DNA of 64,000 bases from Chryseobacterium lactis (GCF_003815875.1 NZ_CP033924.1:3968001-4032000), one strand, 5' to 3'. Shown: positions 8,132-17,090, numbered from the stretch's first letter. Translations and numbers: made by a program. Notes: generated by a model not told the origin, from the sequence alone.

Positions 8132-9292
8132 ATGAAAAAATATGCCTATATAGGGTGCCTGGGATTTATTGCAGTGATTACTACAGAATTCGGAATCATT
8201 GGAATTTTGCCGCAGGTGGCAGAATATTACAAGATCAGCATAGACAAGGCAGGATATTTGCTAAGCGCTTTTGCTCTGGTTATCGCTGTTACGGGACCTT
8301 TTATGACCCTGATTACCTCTGGAATTGACCGGAAAAAGGTAATGCTCGCGGCCATTTTTATGTTTTTAATAACCGGAATTGTTTCCTCACTTTCGCCTCC
8401 TTTTTGGATGATGATGGTTGTAAGAGTCCTACCTGCCTTTTTACAGCCGGTGTATATTGCAACAGCGTTATCCGTTGCGGTTGCTAAAGCAGATAAAAAG
8501 AGAAAGAATGAGCTGATGAGTATTGTTTTCAATGGGGTGGCTATTGCCATGGTGACTACAGTTCCGTTGGCAACATGGATTTCGGGACTTTATTCATGGG
8601 AATATTCGTTTATGATACAGGCTGCAGTAAGTCTGATTGCGCTGCTGTGCATCTATTTCCTTTTGCCATCCATGCCGGTAGCAGAAAAGAAATCCTACGG
8701 AAGTCAGATGATGATTTTAAAACAACCTTCGTTCGTTTTAAGTATTTTGACCATTTTTTTTATGATTACGGCCTGGTTTTCAACATATAGCTATTTTGCA
8801 GATTATCTGAATAAAGCTAAAGGAATGAATACGGCGATGGTCAGTTATATGTTACTTTTATTTGGGGTGATAGGGATTCTGGCGAATTGGATTGCCGGTA
8901 AAATGCTCAACAAAAATATAACGGGAACGATCTCTTTTTTTCTCTCGGGAACCATTTTAATTCCGGTACTTTTATATTTTTCTGATGGAAATCTGCCAGC
9001 AACAATTGTGGTCATCGGAATTTGGGGATTTCTGTATTCTCCGAGCTTTCTCAATGCTTCAACCTATATGATTTCTGCGGCTCCCAATTCTTTGGAGTTT
9101 GCCAACAGTCTGGCGACTTCATTTGGAAACCTTGGTGTGACGCTGGGAACCACTGTGGGCGGATGGATTATTATTAGTAATGGAGTACAATATACGCCTT
9201 GGATCGGGCTTGTTTTCGGAATTTTAGCTTTTTTAACGATCATTCTCAGGAGCTGCCTTGAAACAAGAAATAAAACGGTTTTATGCTCTTAG
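8132..9292 (+). CDS. MFS transporter, second gene of the hydrolase operon
   Basis: This is a 386-residue MFS protein with about 12 helices (YIGCLGFIAVITTEFGIIGILPQ at the start, GIDRKKVMLA in loop 2-3). The sequence resembles the AraJ/PbuE/chloramphenicol-efflux type (DHA1 family). It is co-transcribed with the esterase 8 nt upstream and is probably under HxlR control. It should be a drug or metabolite:proton antiporter; the substrate is not readable. Confidence 0.85.
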   Translation: MKKYAYIGCLGFIAVITTEFGIIGILPQVAEYYKISIDKAGYLLSAFALVIAVTGPFMTLITSGIDRKKVMLAAIFMFLITGIVSSLSPPFWMMMVVRVLPAFLQPVYIATALSVAVAKADKKRKNELMSIVFNGVAIAMVTTVPLATWISGLYSWEYSFMIQAAVSLIALLCIYFLLPSMPVAEKKSYGSQMMILKQPSFVLSILTIFFMITAWFSTYSYFADYLNKAKGMNTAMVSYMLLLFGVIGILANWIAGKMLNKNITGTISFFLSGTILIPVLLYFSDGNLPATIVVIGIWGFLYSPSFLNASTYMISAAPNSLEFANSLATSFGNLGVTLGTTVGGWIIISNGVQYTPWIGLVFGILAFLTIILRSCLETRNKTVLCS

Positions 9293-9300
9293 AAATAAAC

Positions 9301-9319
9301 TGTAACAATTTTTGTTACA
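9301..9319. promoter_or_regulatory. Palindrome overlapping the frnE-like promoter
   Basis: TGTAACAATTTTTGTTACA has 8-bp arms (TGTAACAA / TTGTTACA) around 3 nt. Its right arm contains the TTG at the -33 position. It could be a repressor operator. A weak terminator for the MFS gene ending 9 nt upstream is the alternative. Confidence 0.5.
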
Positions 9320-9342
9320 TTGATCAATTATCACTAACTTTG
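9312..9342 (+). promoter_or_regulatory. Flavobacterial promoter of the FrnE-like gene
   Basis: TTG at 9312-9314, a 20-nt spacer and TAACTTTG at 9335-9342 fit the TTG-N17-23-TAnnTTTG consensus. The ATG follows 30 nt after the -7 element. This is the best promoter match in the window. Confidence 0.65.
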
Positions 9343-9372
9343 CAGTATTAATTTGATTTAAAATTAAATACA

Positions 9373-10074
9373 ATGAAAATAGAAATCTGGTCGGACGTAA
9401 TGTGTCCGTTTTGTTATATCGGAAAAAATAATTTTGAACAGGCTTTAGAAAAATTACCTTTCAAAGATCAGGTAGAAGTGGAGTGGAAGAGTTTCCAGCT
9501 GGATCCTACTTTAGATCCTAAAGTAACTCAGAATACCATTGAATATTTTAGAGAAAAGAAAGGTGTTGCTGAAGCACAGGCTGCACAGATGCTGACTCAG
9601 GTTACCCAAATGGGAAAAGGAGCAGGTATTGATTTTAATTTTGAAAAAGCATTGATCACCAATACTTTCAGTGCCCATAAATTGCTTCATCTGGCTAAAA
9701 AGCACAATAAGTCCAATGAGATGGAAGAAGCCCTGTTTATCGCTCACTTTATTGATGGTAAAAATGTAGCTGATCCTGAAGTTTTAATTTCTCTGGCTAC
9801 TGATTTAGGAATTGATCAGGAAGAAGCAAGACTGGCGGTGACTTCAGATGCATTGGATTACGAAGTCAATCAGGATATCCTGGAAGCCAGAAATAATGGT
9901 GTTTCCGGAGTTCCTTTTTTTGTTTTGAATGGGAAATATGCTGTTTCAGGAGCACAACCGGTAGAAGTATTTGAAAATGCCCTTCAGCAAACGTATAAAG
10001 AAACGGTAAGTCCGTTTAAGGATTTATCCGGTAATGAAGGAGCGTCCTGCGATACTGACGGATGCAGTATTTAA
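9373..10074 (+). CDS. DsbA-family oxidoreductase, FrnE-like
   Basis: This is a 233-residue thioredoxin-fold protein of the DsbA/FrnE (2-hydroxychromene-2-carboxylate isomerase-like) family. Seen: the active-site Cys11-Pro-Phe-Cys14 right after strand 1, the cis-Pro region GVSGVPFFV, and a C-terminal CDTDGC with Cys226 and Cys231. That CX4C spacing matches the second motif known in Deinococcus FrnE. There is no signal peptide, so it acts in the cytoplasm, as FrnE does. It is monocistronic with its own promoter and terminator. A role in disulfide handling or oxidative-stress defence is inferred. Confidence 0.88.
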   Translation: MKIEIWSDVMCPFCYIGKNNFEQALEKLPFKDQVEVEWKSFQLDPTLDPKVTQNTIEYFREKKGVAEAQAAQMLTQVTQMGKGAGIDFNFEKALITNTFSAHKLLHLAKKHNKSNEMEEALFIAHFIDGKNVADPEVLISLATDLGIDQEEARLAVTSDALDYEVNQDILEARNNGVSGVPFFVLNGKYAVSGAQPVEVFENALQQTYKETVSPFKDLSGNEGASCDTDGCSI

Positions 10075-10078
10075 CAAT

Positions 10079-10117
10079 AAAAACCCCAAAGTAGATAATA
10101 TCTGTTTTGGGGTTTTT
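10079..10117. terminator. Bidirectional terminator
   Basis: The stem AAAACCCCAAA / TTTTGGGGTTTT is flanked by A-rich and T-rich runs. It serves the FrnE-like gene on the plus strand and probably the convergent hydrolase as well. Confidence 0.8.
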
Positions 10118-10212
10118 AATTTTTTGTGTCATTTTCCAATTTTAGCAGGCAAATGAAAGGTGTTTCCTTTATTTGGTGGCTACTTCTTGTAAATGATCAT
10201 CTCTGAGTTATT

Positions 10213-11211
10213 TTAATGGGTATTGAGCCAGTCCACAGCAAATTGATGTACCTCATCAATTCTGTCCACAGTAATTGTTTTCCCATCCTTAGTTTCTTCT
10301 TCCTGAAAATAATGATTACTATTGGGATAAACTTTATAGGTAAGGTTCTTTTTGCCCTGTCTCAGAAATTCCAATTTGGCATAATCCATTCCTATAATCG
10401 TCTGATTATTATCCTTTCCACCGGCAATGTACAGGATAGGAATTTTCAGCTTCAGCATATTTTCAAGCGGGGTGGTTCTGGTAAAACTGCTCCATTTTAA
10501 ATAAGTCTCTCCATACCAGTTTTTTTTTGTAGATAAAGGATCCGCATATATCTTTTCATAATCAGTGTATAGAGAATCAATGGTCTTTTGCCCTTCCTCC
10601 GCTGAGATTTTATTTTTTATAACATCCAGTCTTGTATTAATTAAAAAATCATAAAAATGGTTTAAGGCATTTCCAACGATACAAATAATATTTGTAACTT
10701 TTTTATTGAGTACCGCTACTTTTGGTGCAACCTGAGAACCTTCCGAATACCCCATTACAACAATTTTCTTTTTATTAACAGGAAGCTTTTTAACAAAAAA
10801 ATTAATGGCCTTAGATGCTGTTTCAGCCCTCCAGTCAAGACTATATAACATTGTATAATTATTACTTACAGGGTAAAAACGTCTGCCGGAAGGAGACATT
10901 TGTAAGGAATCTTTAAATGGCACGCTGGGTTTACTGATGAGAACTATGTGATAATTCTTTGAATATTTTTTGAGATCAATGGGAACGGAAGTAGAATATT
11001 TTCCGGATTTTGTTTTATAATATATCGGAAAGTTTCCTGAACCATCCAGGTATACCAATAATGGTTTTACTGCTGTGCTGTCAGATGTCAGTAAATGTAC
11101 CTGAAAGGATTTAAGTTTAGAATCATGAAGTGTATAATGTTTAAATAAATCAGTCTGTGAAAATGCAGAACTGCTTACAAGCAGCATTAGAAGTAAATAT
11201 ATACATTTCAT
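10213..11211 (-). CDS. Exported alpha/beta hydrolase
   Basis: This is a 332-residue protein with a Sec signal peptide (hydrophobic residues 4-14, likely cleavage after SSSAFSQ). The fold is an alpha/beta hydrolase: nucleophile elbow GYSEG with Ser156, a later GGKDNNQ acid-turn region, and NSNHYF with the likely catalytic His near the C-terminus. It probably acts on esters or peptides in the periplasm. The specificity is unknown. It has no operon partner; the flanking genes point elsewhere. Confidence 0.78.
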   Translation of the reverse strand: MKCIYLLLMLLVSSSAFSQTDLFKHYTLHDSKLKSFQVHLLTSDSTAVKPLLVYLDGSGNFPIYYKTKSGKYSTSVPIDLKKYSKNYHIVLISKPSVPFKDSLQMSPSGRRFYPVSNNYTMLYSLDWRAETASKAINFFVKKLPVNKKKIVVMGYSEGSQVAPKVAVLNKKVTNIICIVGNALNHFYDFLINTRLDVIKNKISAEEGQKTIDSLYTDYEKIYADPLSTKKNWYGETYLKWSSFTRTTPLENMLKLKIPILYIAGGKDNNQTIIGMDYAKLEFLRQGKKNLTYKVYPNSNHYFQEEETKDGKTITVDRIDEVHQFAVDWLNTH

Positions 11212-11322
11212 ATCGTATTATTTTTTCTGTTGAATTTCTTTTTTAAATATACACTTTATTGCCCACCGATAATAAAAAAGGAATAGTAGTTTACGAAGCC
11301 ATTTTTAAAATAAAAACTCTTG

Positions 11323-11330
11323 TATCTTTG
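11323..11330 (+). promoter_or_regulatory. -7 element of the nucleosidase gene
   Basis: TATCTTTG matches TAnnTTTG and lies 36 nt before the ATG. No TTG is visible at the -33 spacing. Confidence 0.45.
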
Positions 11331-11366
11331 TAAAGCAGTACAAGCAACTGCATAAATCTAATTTCA

Positions 11367-11948
11367 ATGATAAAGATCAATAAAGAGATTCATTATCCAA
11401 TTGCAGATACCCTTTTTGTGTTTGCACTGGATTCTGAGGCTGGGACGGTATTTGACGATAAAAATAAATTAATAACAGGAATCGGAAAAGTAAATGCGGC
11501 GATTGAGCTGACAAGAGAAGTTCATCTTAGAAAGCCCAAATTGATTGTGAATCTGGGTTCTGCAGGAAGTAAAGGATTTCATAAAGGAGAAGTTGTGTGC
11601 TGTACAAAATTTATCCAGAGAGATATGGATGTAAGAGGCCTTGGCTTCCAAATGTATGAAACGCCACTATCCGGAGTACCACCAATCCTGGAATATGGCC
11701 TTAAAATGGAGACTTTGAAAGAAGGAATCTGTGGAAGTGGAGACAGCTTTGAAATGAATCATTCGGAAACAGATTATAATATTGTAGACATGGAAGCCTA
11801 TCCGCTGGCATTGATCGCTCAAAAGGAAAATATTCCGTTTTTATGCCTCAAATATATTTCTGACGATGCAGGAAGTGATGCTGCAGACGACTGGAGTGTG
11901 CAGGTGCATCTGGCTTCTGAAGCTTTTAAGAAAATCTTATTTTCATAA
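11367..11948 (+). CDS. MTA/SAH-type nucleosidase
   Basis: This is a 193-residue member of the nucleoside phosphorylase superfamily, related to MtnN. Seen: the N-terminal FALDSEAG with Glu24 (the equivalent of the catalytic-site Glu12), NLGSAGSKG at 62-70, the nucleoside-binding VDMEAYPLA (Met142-Glu143), and SDDAGSDAADDW with the likely catalytic Asp166. It hydrolyses methylthioadenosine or S-adenosylhomocysteine to adenine plus a thioribose product in methyl-cycle salvage. It is shorter than Escherichia coli MtnN (about 230), mainly through trimmed loops, so the exact substrate is less certain. A GNAT gene follows 15 nt downstream. Confidence 0.82.
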   Translation: MIKINKEIHYPIADTLFVFALDSEAGTVFDDKNKLITGIGKVNAAIELTREVHLRKPKLIVNLGSAGSKGFHKGEVVCCTKFIQRDMDVRGLGFQMYETPLSGVPPILEYGLKMETLKEGICGSGDSFEMNHSETDYNIVDMEAYPLALIAQKENIPFLCLKYISDDAGSDAADDWSVQVHLASEAFKKILFS

Positions 11949-11963
11949 CATTATTTTATTATC

Positions 11964-12485
11964 ATGACATCATTTATCATCAACAAAACTTCATCCGAAG
12001 ATTGGGAAATTATACAAAATCTGGGAATACAGACTTTTTCTGAAACCTTTGCAGAAGATAATTCAGAAGAAGCTATGGAAAAGTATCTGGAAGAAAGTTT
12101 CAATAGTGGAAAGGTACAATCTGAGCTTAATAATCCTAATTCTCATTTTTATATTGCCTGGGAAGAAGATAATCCCGTGGGTTATCTGAAAGTGAATTCC
12201 GGTAAGGCACAGACAGAGTTACAGGATGATACCAGTCTTGAAATTGAACGAATCTATGTAAAGAAAAGCCATCATGGTAAAAAAGTAGGACAATTGTTGT
12301 ACAACCAGGCACTGGAAACAGCCCGTAGCCTCAAAAAATCATATGTATGGCTGGGCGTCTGGGAAGAAAATGTAAGAGCATTGAATTTTTACAAAAAAAA
12401 TGGATTCGTTGAATTTGATAAACATATTTTCAGACTTGGAGATGAGGAGCAGACGGATTTAATGATGAAGAAAGTACTGGATTAA
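11964..12485 (+). CDS. GNAT-family N-acetyltransferase
   Basis: This is a 173-residue GNAT protein. The central beta strand (LEIERIYVKKSHHGKKVGQLLYNQAL) contains the acetyl-CoA loop HHGKKVG, and WEENVRALNFYKKNGF marks the C-terminal helix typical of RimI/spermidine-acetyltransferase-like members. The substrate is an amine or protein N-terminus and cannot be predicted. It lies 15 nt after the nucleosidase gene and is probably co-transcribed with it. Confidence 0.85.
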   Translation: MTSFIINKTSSEDWEIIQNLGIQTFSETFAEDNSEEAMEKYLEESFNSGKVQSELNNPNSHFYIAWEEDNPVGYLKVNSGKAQTELQDDTSLEIERIYVKKSHHGKKVGQLLYNQALETARSLKKSYVWLGVWEENVRALNFYKKNGFVEFDKHIFRLGDEEQTDLMMKKVLD

Positions 12486-12543
12486 TAGTAAATATAGGTG
12501 GTGATAACATAAAGAATTCATAAACTAGCGTTTTCCCAACATA

Positions 12544-13122
12544 ATGAATACATCGATATTTTTAGAACAAATCAATCAATATTATCCGCTATCCGATGAG
12601 ACTGTTAAAGCATTATTGGATATTTGTACCGAAGAAAAATATAATAAAAACGATCTTCTTCTGGAAGCCGGAAGTATGGCCAGATATTATTATTTTGTAG
12701 AATCGGGATTAATAGGATATTACACCGTGGATGAGCAGGGAAGCTCTATTTATAAAATATTCTTTGAAGAAAATAGCTTTGTTGCCTCTACAGCCGCTGT
12801 TATTAAAAACGAACCCAGTGAATTCACGATCATTGCTTTAGAAGATTGTTCGGTTATTAAATATCCGGTGAAAGCATATCGAGAGCTGCTTGAGAAATAC
12901 CATGATCTTGCACTTTTTCACCTATACTATTTAGAGAAGAACTGGGTGGTGAAAAAAGAACCACTGGAAGTTTCCCTAAAATACGAAACGGCAAAACAAC
13001 GCTATTTGCAATTGTTGGAAAATAAGTCTTTGTATACAAGATTAAAACAGCATCAAATCGCTTCTTATCTGGGAGTAACTCCTACACAGCTTAGCCGTAT
13101 AAAAAAGGAAATGCAGGATTAG
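12544..13122 (+). CDS. Crp/Fnr-family transcriptional regulator
   Basis: This is a 192-residue regulator with an N-terminal cyclic-nucleotide-binding-like jelly roll (about residues 10-120, KNDLLLEAGSMARYYYFVESG) and a C-terminal HTH at about 160-190 (TRLKQHQIASYLGVTPTQLSRIKKEM). No Fnr-type Cys cluster and no clear cAMP-binding Arg-Ser pair are visible. It belongs to the large Bacteroidota group of Crp-like proteins with unknown ligand. It is likely monocistronic, with a hairpin terminator after it. Confidence 0.85.
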   Translation: MNTSIFLEQINQYYPLSDETVKALLDICTEEKYNKNDLLLEAGSMARYYYFVESGLIGYYTVDEQGSSIYKIFFEENSFVASTAAVIKNEPSEFTIIALEDCSVIKYPVKAYRELLEKYHDLALFHLYYLEKNWVVKKEPLEVSLKYETAKQRYLQLLENKSLYTRLKQHQIASYLGVTPTQLSRIKKEMQD

Positions 13123-13159
13123 TGCTGCCGAATACTCTTATTTAAAATAAAAAATAAAC

Positions 13160-13187
13160 AAAAGCTTCAACATATGTTGAGGCTTTT
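13160..13187 (+). terminator. Terminator after the crp-like gene
   Basis: The stem AAAAGCTTCAACA / TGTTGAGGCTTTT, with one G-T wobble and a minimal loop, lies 38 nt after the stop. It is T-rich on the 3' side. Confidence 0.7.
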
Positions 13188-13370
13188 CAACTTTTTGTAC
13201 AAGACCTTTGTTCTGTCATAGAATCGAGGCAATGGCATATGGATAATTTTAAAGTACGAGTTGTACATTAAAAATCCCTTTAATTATTTTAAGGTAAGAT
13301 AAAAACACCTTAAATTTATACTAGATGTCCTCTGATACTATGCTCTTTATTAATTAAACATTTTTATAGC

Positions 13371-14183
13371 ATGAAAAAGTTAATCAGCTTTATTCTGATC
13401 CTGACTGCCTTTGCTCAGGGATCAGCACAAAAAATTATTCATCAGGAAATTTTCAGTCCGAAAATGAATAAAAAGATCAAAACAATTATCATTACTCCCA
13501 ATGTACAACCTAATACAACCTATCCGTCTGTATATATTCTGCATGGATTCAGTGGTAATCCGGAAAGAATTATCAAACAGGATATTCCGGATTTAGTTAA
13601 AAAGGCTCAGGAATATAAAACAATCTATGTATTGCCGGATGGAAATTACAGTTCATGGTATGCAGATAGTCCTATGGTTAAAGATTCACAATATCAGACT
13701 TTCATCGGAAAAGAACTGGTAGAGTTCATTGATAAAAACTATCCGGTGAAAGCAGAAAAAAAGTTCAGGGGTATTCTCGGATGGAGTATGGGTGGCTATG
13801 GAGCCACGAATATCGGAGTTACCTACAACAAAACTTTTGGAATTGTAGGAAGTTCATGTGGTGCTCTGGATTTCAATTCTTTTGGTGAAGGATATCAGAA
13901 GTATATGGTCAATAAAGTATTAGGACCACTGGAGTCTCTAAACCCCAATTTCCTCACCGACAGCAAAATAAAATTAATGTCCGGAGCAGACCAGCAATAT
14001 ATTTTTGATTGTGGTACAGATGACACCCAAATGATTACAATGAACAGAAATTTTCATAAAAAACTCACAGAAGCAAAGATTCAGCATCTATATACTGAAT
14101 CTCTTGGAGGGCATGTCCCGGAATATTGGAGTCGGTCATTATCAGAACAATTATCTTTATTCGCGAGATTTTTTAATCAATAA
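13371..14183 (+). CDS. Exported esterase (esterase D/feruloyl-esterase-like)
   Basis: This is a 270-residue protein with a signal peptide (residues 1-20, ending GSAQ). The fold is the esterase-D/antigen-85-like alpha/beta hydrolase: HGFSG at 58-62, nucleophile elbow GWSMGG with Ser139, and a C-terminal GGHVPEYW carrying the likely catalytic His. It probably cleaves acyl esters on carbohydrates or other periplasmic substrates. It stands alone. An inverted repeat (TTTAAGGT / ACCTTAAA, 13288-13314) upstream may be a control site. Confidence 0.82.
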   Translation: MKKLISFILILTAFAQGSAQKIIHQEIFSPKMNKKIKTIIITPNVQPNTTYPSVYILHGFSGNPERIIKQDIPDLVKKAQEYKTIYVLPDGNYSSWYADSPMVKDSQYQTFIGKELVEFIDKNYPVKAEKKFRGILGWSMGGYGATNIGVTYNKTFGIVGSSCGALDFNSFGEGYQKYMVNKVLGPLESLNPNFLTDSKIKLMSGADQQYIFDCGTDDTQMITMNRNFHKKLTEAKIQHLYTESLGGHVPEYWSRSLSEQLSLFARFFNQ

Positions 14184-14220
14184 TGACTAAAATAAAAGTT
14201 TGCGGGATTTTTTGAATAGG

Positions 14221-14275
14221 AATGGGCTTTAGCCCATTCATCAATTAGATAAAAATTCAATCGGCTTTAGCCAAA
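14221..14275. repeat. GGCTTTAGCC-type intergenic repeat
   Basis: The palindrome AATGGGCTTTAGCCCATT (14221-14238) is followed 22 nt later by a second CGGCTTTAGCC core. This is a short, degenerate, non-coding element between the esterase and the siderophore operon terminator. Confidence 0.6.
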
Positions 14276-14304
14276 ATTTAAAAACATTCTGAAGATTACA
14301 TAAA

Positions 14305-14337
14305 AAACGGCCTGATATAAAACATACCAGGCCGTTT
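14305..14337 (-). terminator. Terminator of the siderophore operon
   Basis: A 10-bp perfect stem (AAACGGCCTG / CAGGCCGTTT) lies 16 nt beyond the MATE stop. On the minus strand it is followed by a run of six T. Confidence 0.82.
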
Positions 14338-14352
14338 AATAAAAATATAAAT

Positions 14353-15699
14353 CTAATTAATTCTAACTTCATTTACCTTCATCCTATAATTTTTAAGCAA
14401 AAATAAAGTAACGACTCCAACCACCAATTCTATTAAAGCGCTTCCCCAATAAATACTTTTAATTCCGAAATAATGAGGAAGGATCAGCATTAAAGGAATG
14501 TACAAAATGATCTGGCGAAGAAAGACCAGAAAGCTGGCTTTTTTACTCTGATTGATTGCAGGATAATACGAAAGAGCCAGCACCGTAATCGGAAGTAAAG
14601 GAAGCACAGAGAAAAACAGTCTGAAATCCAGAATCTGATGTTGCTCTGCAACATAGCCGGGAAGCATGAGGCTAATCAGCTCTTTCGGGAAAATCAAGGC
14701 CACCAGAAAAAATGGTGAGAGAATAGCTACACCTGCAAGAATATAAGTTCTGAGGAATTTTCCGGCTCTGTTAAACTGTCCGGCTCCAAAATTAATTCCT
14801 ACTACCGGCTGAAGACCTCTCATCAATCCGAATAAAGGAGTCAGCAGAAAAAGGAAAAACCTGTTCAATATCGTAAAAAACGAAATATCTCTTTCTGTTC
14901 CATAAGCTGCTATAGCATTAAAAATAATGATACTCTGGATCACACCCATTACAGACAAAATCATCTCAGGAAGACCTAATTTTATAATTCTTTTTCCAAT
15001 CTCCCGATCATATGAAAAGGATTTCCATTGGGTGGCAAAGGAACTTTTACCTTTAGCATAATAATAAAATCCTGATAGAGAATAAATTAACATACCGCAG
15101 TTGGTAGCCCATGCTGCACCGGCAACACCCCATCCGAATACTGAAATAAAGATAGGCTTAAGAATAATATCAATAATAAGCCCAACGGTGATCATGATGG
15201 CTGCCGTTTTCATTTTTCCTTCAGCCCGGACCAACATATTTAATGCCAGACCATAGATCCAGAAGATCGTTCCAATCAGGGTAACACGGAAGTATTCCAC
15301 AGCAATCGTTTGTAATTCTCCTTTGGCTCCCATCATGGCCATAAGTTCATGGGCATAAATATAGGCAGGAACCGTACAGAGAATAGAAAAACATACACAA
15401 AGGACATTAAAACTTCCGAACAACCGGTACAGTTTTTCTTTATTGTTTTCTCCAATCCAGATGCTCACAGCAGCTCCAGCTCCGGTTCCGGCCAGTCTTC
15501 CAAATCCCAGTACAATCTGAGACAGGGGATAAGCCATTCCCACCGCTGCCAAAGCCTGAGTATTGATAAGATATCCTACAAATATAGCATCCAGGAAATT
15601 GTTGATTCCGTAGAGGACAATCGCCGCAACGGCAGGCCATGAGGTTTCCCACATGACCTTTTTCATATCACCTTCTAGGATGAATGTTTTGCGGTCCAT
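14353..15699 (-). CDS. MATE-family efflux transporter, probable siderophore exporter
   Basis: This is a 448-residue inner-membrane MATE antiporter with about 12 helices in two homologous halves (NNFLDAIFVGYL in helix 1-2; NFGAGQFNRA in the second half). It is the last gene of the siderophore operon and overlaps the N-hydroxylase by 25 nt. The start is supported by the paralogue at 33072-34421, whose N-terminus aligns (the residues before KVMW are present in both). Export of the apo-siderophore is inferred from this location. In many NIS clusters an MFS protein does this job. Confidence 0.87.
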   Translation of the reverse strand: MDRKTFILEGDMKKVMWETSWPAVAAIVLYGINNFLDAIFVGYLINTQALAAVGMAYPLSQIVLGFGRLAGTGAGAAVSIWIGENNKEKLYRLFGSFNVLCVCFSILCTVPAYIYAHELMAMMGAKGELQTIAVEYFRVTLIGTIFWIYGLALNMLVRAEGKMKTAAIMITVGLIIDIILKPIFISVFGWGVAGAAWATNCGMLIYSLSGFYYYAKGKSSFATQWKSFSYDREIGKRIIKLGLPEMILSVMGVIQSIIIFNAIAAYGTERDISFFTILNRFFLFLLTPLFGLMRGLQPVVGINFGAGQFNRAGKFLRTYILAGVAILSPFFLVALIFPKELISLMLPGYVAEQHQILDFRLFFSVLPLLPITVLALSYYPAINQSKKASFLVFLRQIILYIPLMLILPHYFGIKSIYWGSALIELVVGVVTLFLLKNYRMKVNEVRIN

Positions 15700-16988
15700 G
15701 TCTTTTGGGTATTAAACTCCTGGAAAGCGATTCTTTTTTCTACTTTATAAATCTCTTTTCCGGCAACAGCATTAATGATTAAAGCATTTCGGTAAGCTCC
15801 CATTCCTAAATCAGGAGTTACAAAACCGTGAGTATGCAATTCCACATTCTGAACAAAAATACTTTCTGCACGATCTACAGTATAATGGCGGCTTACGTCA
15901 AATAATCCGTCTTCATTTCTTTCAATAAGATTTTCAATACCCTTCAGGAACTTAGGCTCTTTGTATTTATAGCCCGTTGCCAGGATAATATAATCTGAAA
16001 CATGGGTAAAGGTTGCATTGTCTTGTACATGAGTAAAATTCAAGGCGTAAGAATTACCTTCAGGTAAAACACTATCCAATTGGCAGCTTGGTTTTAAAGC
16101 TACATTAAGAGGCGTGTTTCCTACGCTCATTCCGTATAAAGTGTCAAAAATATCATTGATCAGATCAAAATTAATTCCCTTATAAAGCGGTGGCTGCTTG
16201 GCAAGAACTGCCTTACGTTGTGAAGGCGGCATATTGTAAAAATGATCTACATACTCTGGAGATGTCAGTTCTAACGTTAATTTTGAATATTCCATCGGGA
16301 AAAAACGATCTGGTCTTGTAAACCAGCTCATAAACATTCCGTCTTCAGTTTCCGGAAGCAGATCCTGGAATATCTCTGCGGCACTTTGCCCTGATCCGAT
16401 AATAGAGACAGAACCTGCATTCTTGATATCTGCCTTATGATTCAGATATTCTGAAGTATGAATGACATTTGGAAAGTCTTTGCCTTCCATAAAAGCTGGA
16501 AGACTAGGCTGTGTACCTGTCCCCAATACCATCTTTTTAGTTATATATTGAGTAACATCATTATTTTTAAGATCTAAAACATCAATGGTAAATACCTCCT
16601 GACTTTCATCAAAACTAATATTCTCCACTTTTTTACCAAACAGGCAGCTTTTAAGCTGATTGGCTGCCCATTGACAATATAGATTGTATTCTTTTCTTAA
16701 AATAAAGAAATCCTCTCTGATATAGAATTTATACAGTCTGTCAGTTTCCTTTAAAAAGTTAAGGAAACTGAATTTACTTTTTGGATCTGCCATCGTTACC
16801 AGATCTGCCATAAAAGGAACCTGTAACGTCGCATTATCCAGCATCAGCCCCGGATGCCAGTCGAATCCTTCCGCCTGATCAAGAAATAGGGCAGAGATCT
16901 CGTCTACCGGCTCAAGAAGTGCCGCCAGTCCTAAGTTAAAAGGGCCGATTCCGATCCCGATAATATCGTATACTTTATTGTTTTCCAA
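15675..16988 (-). CDS. Lysine/ornithine/diamine N-monooxygenase (IucD/SidA/PvdA family)
   Basis: This is a 437-residue flavin-dependent N-hydroxylase. The FAD motif GIGIGPFNLGLA is at residues 11-22, an NADPH motif (IIGSGQSAAE) is in the middle, and the C-terminal ILATGYKYKEP is the family ATG motif. It converts a diamine or basic amino acid to its N-hydroxy form, the first dedicated step towards hydroxamates. With a decarboxylase in the same operon, the substrate is probably a diamine such as cadaverine or putrescine, as with DesB/BibB. The substrate is inferred. Confidence 0.88.
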   Translation of the reverse strand: MENNKVYDIIGIGIGPFNLGLAALLEPVDEISALFLDQAEGFDWHPGLMLDNATLQVPFMADLVTMADPKSKFSFLNFLKETDRLYKFYIREDFFILRKEYNLYCQWAANQLKSCLFGKKVENISFDESQEVFTIDVLDLKNNDVTQYITKKMVLGTGTQPSLPAFMEGKDFPNVIHTSEYLNHKADIKNAGSVSIIGSGQSAAEIFQDLLPETEDGMFMSWFTRPDRFFPMEYSKLTLELTSPEYVDHFYNMPPSQRKAVLAKQPPLYKGINFDLINDIFDTLYGMSVGNTPLNVALKPSCQLDSVLPEGNSYALNFTHVQDNATFTHVSDYIILATGYKYKEPKFLKGIENLIERNEDGLFDVSRHYTVDRAESIFVQNVELHTHGFVTPDLGMGAYRNALIINAVAGKEIYKVEKRIAFQEFNTQKTWTAKHSS

Positions 16989-17090
16989 TGTATTTTGTTT
17001 TATAAATGTTAAAAAAATCTTTTAACTCGATACAACCTGATGATATATTATTTGTCAGGCTGAGTGGAGTTAAAGTCCCAAATATTTAAT

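Noticed and set aside
15349..15642. Plus-strand frame antisense to the MATE gene
   Set aside because: The peptide is Ser/Lys/Arg-rich and without domain features, within a convincing MATE gene.
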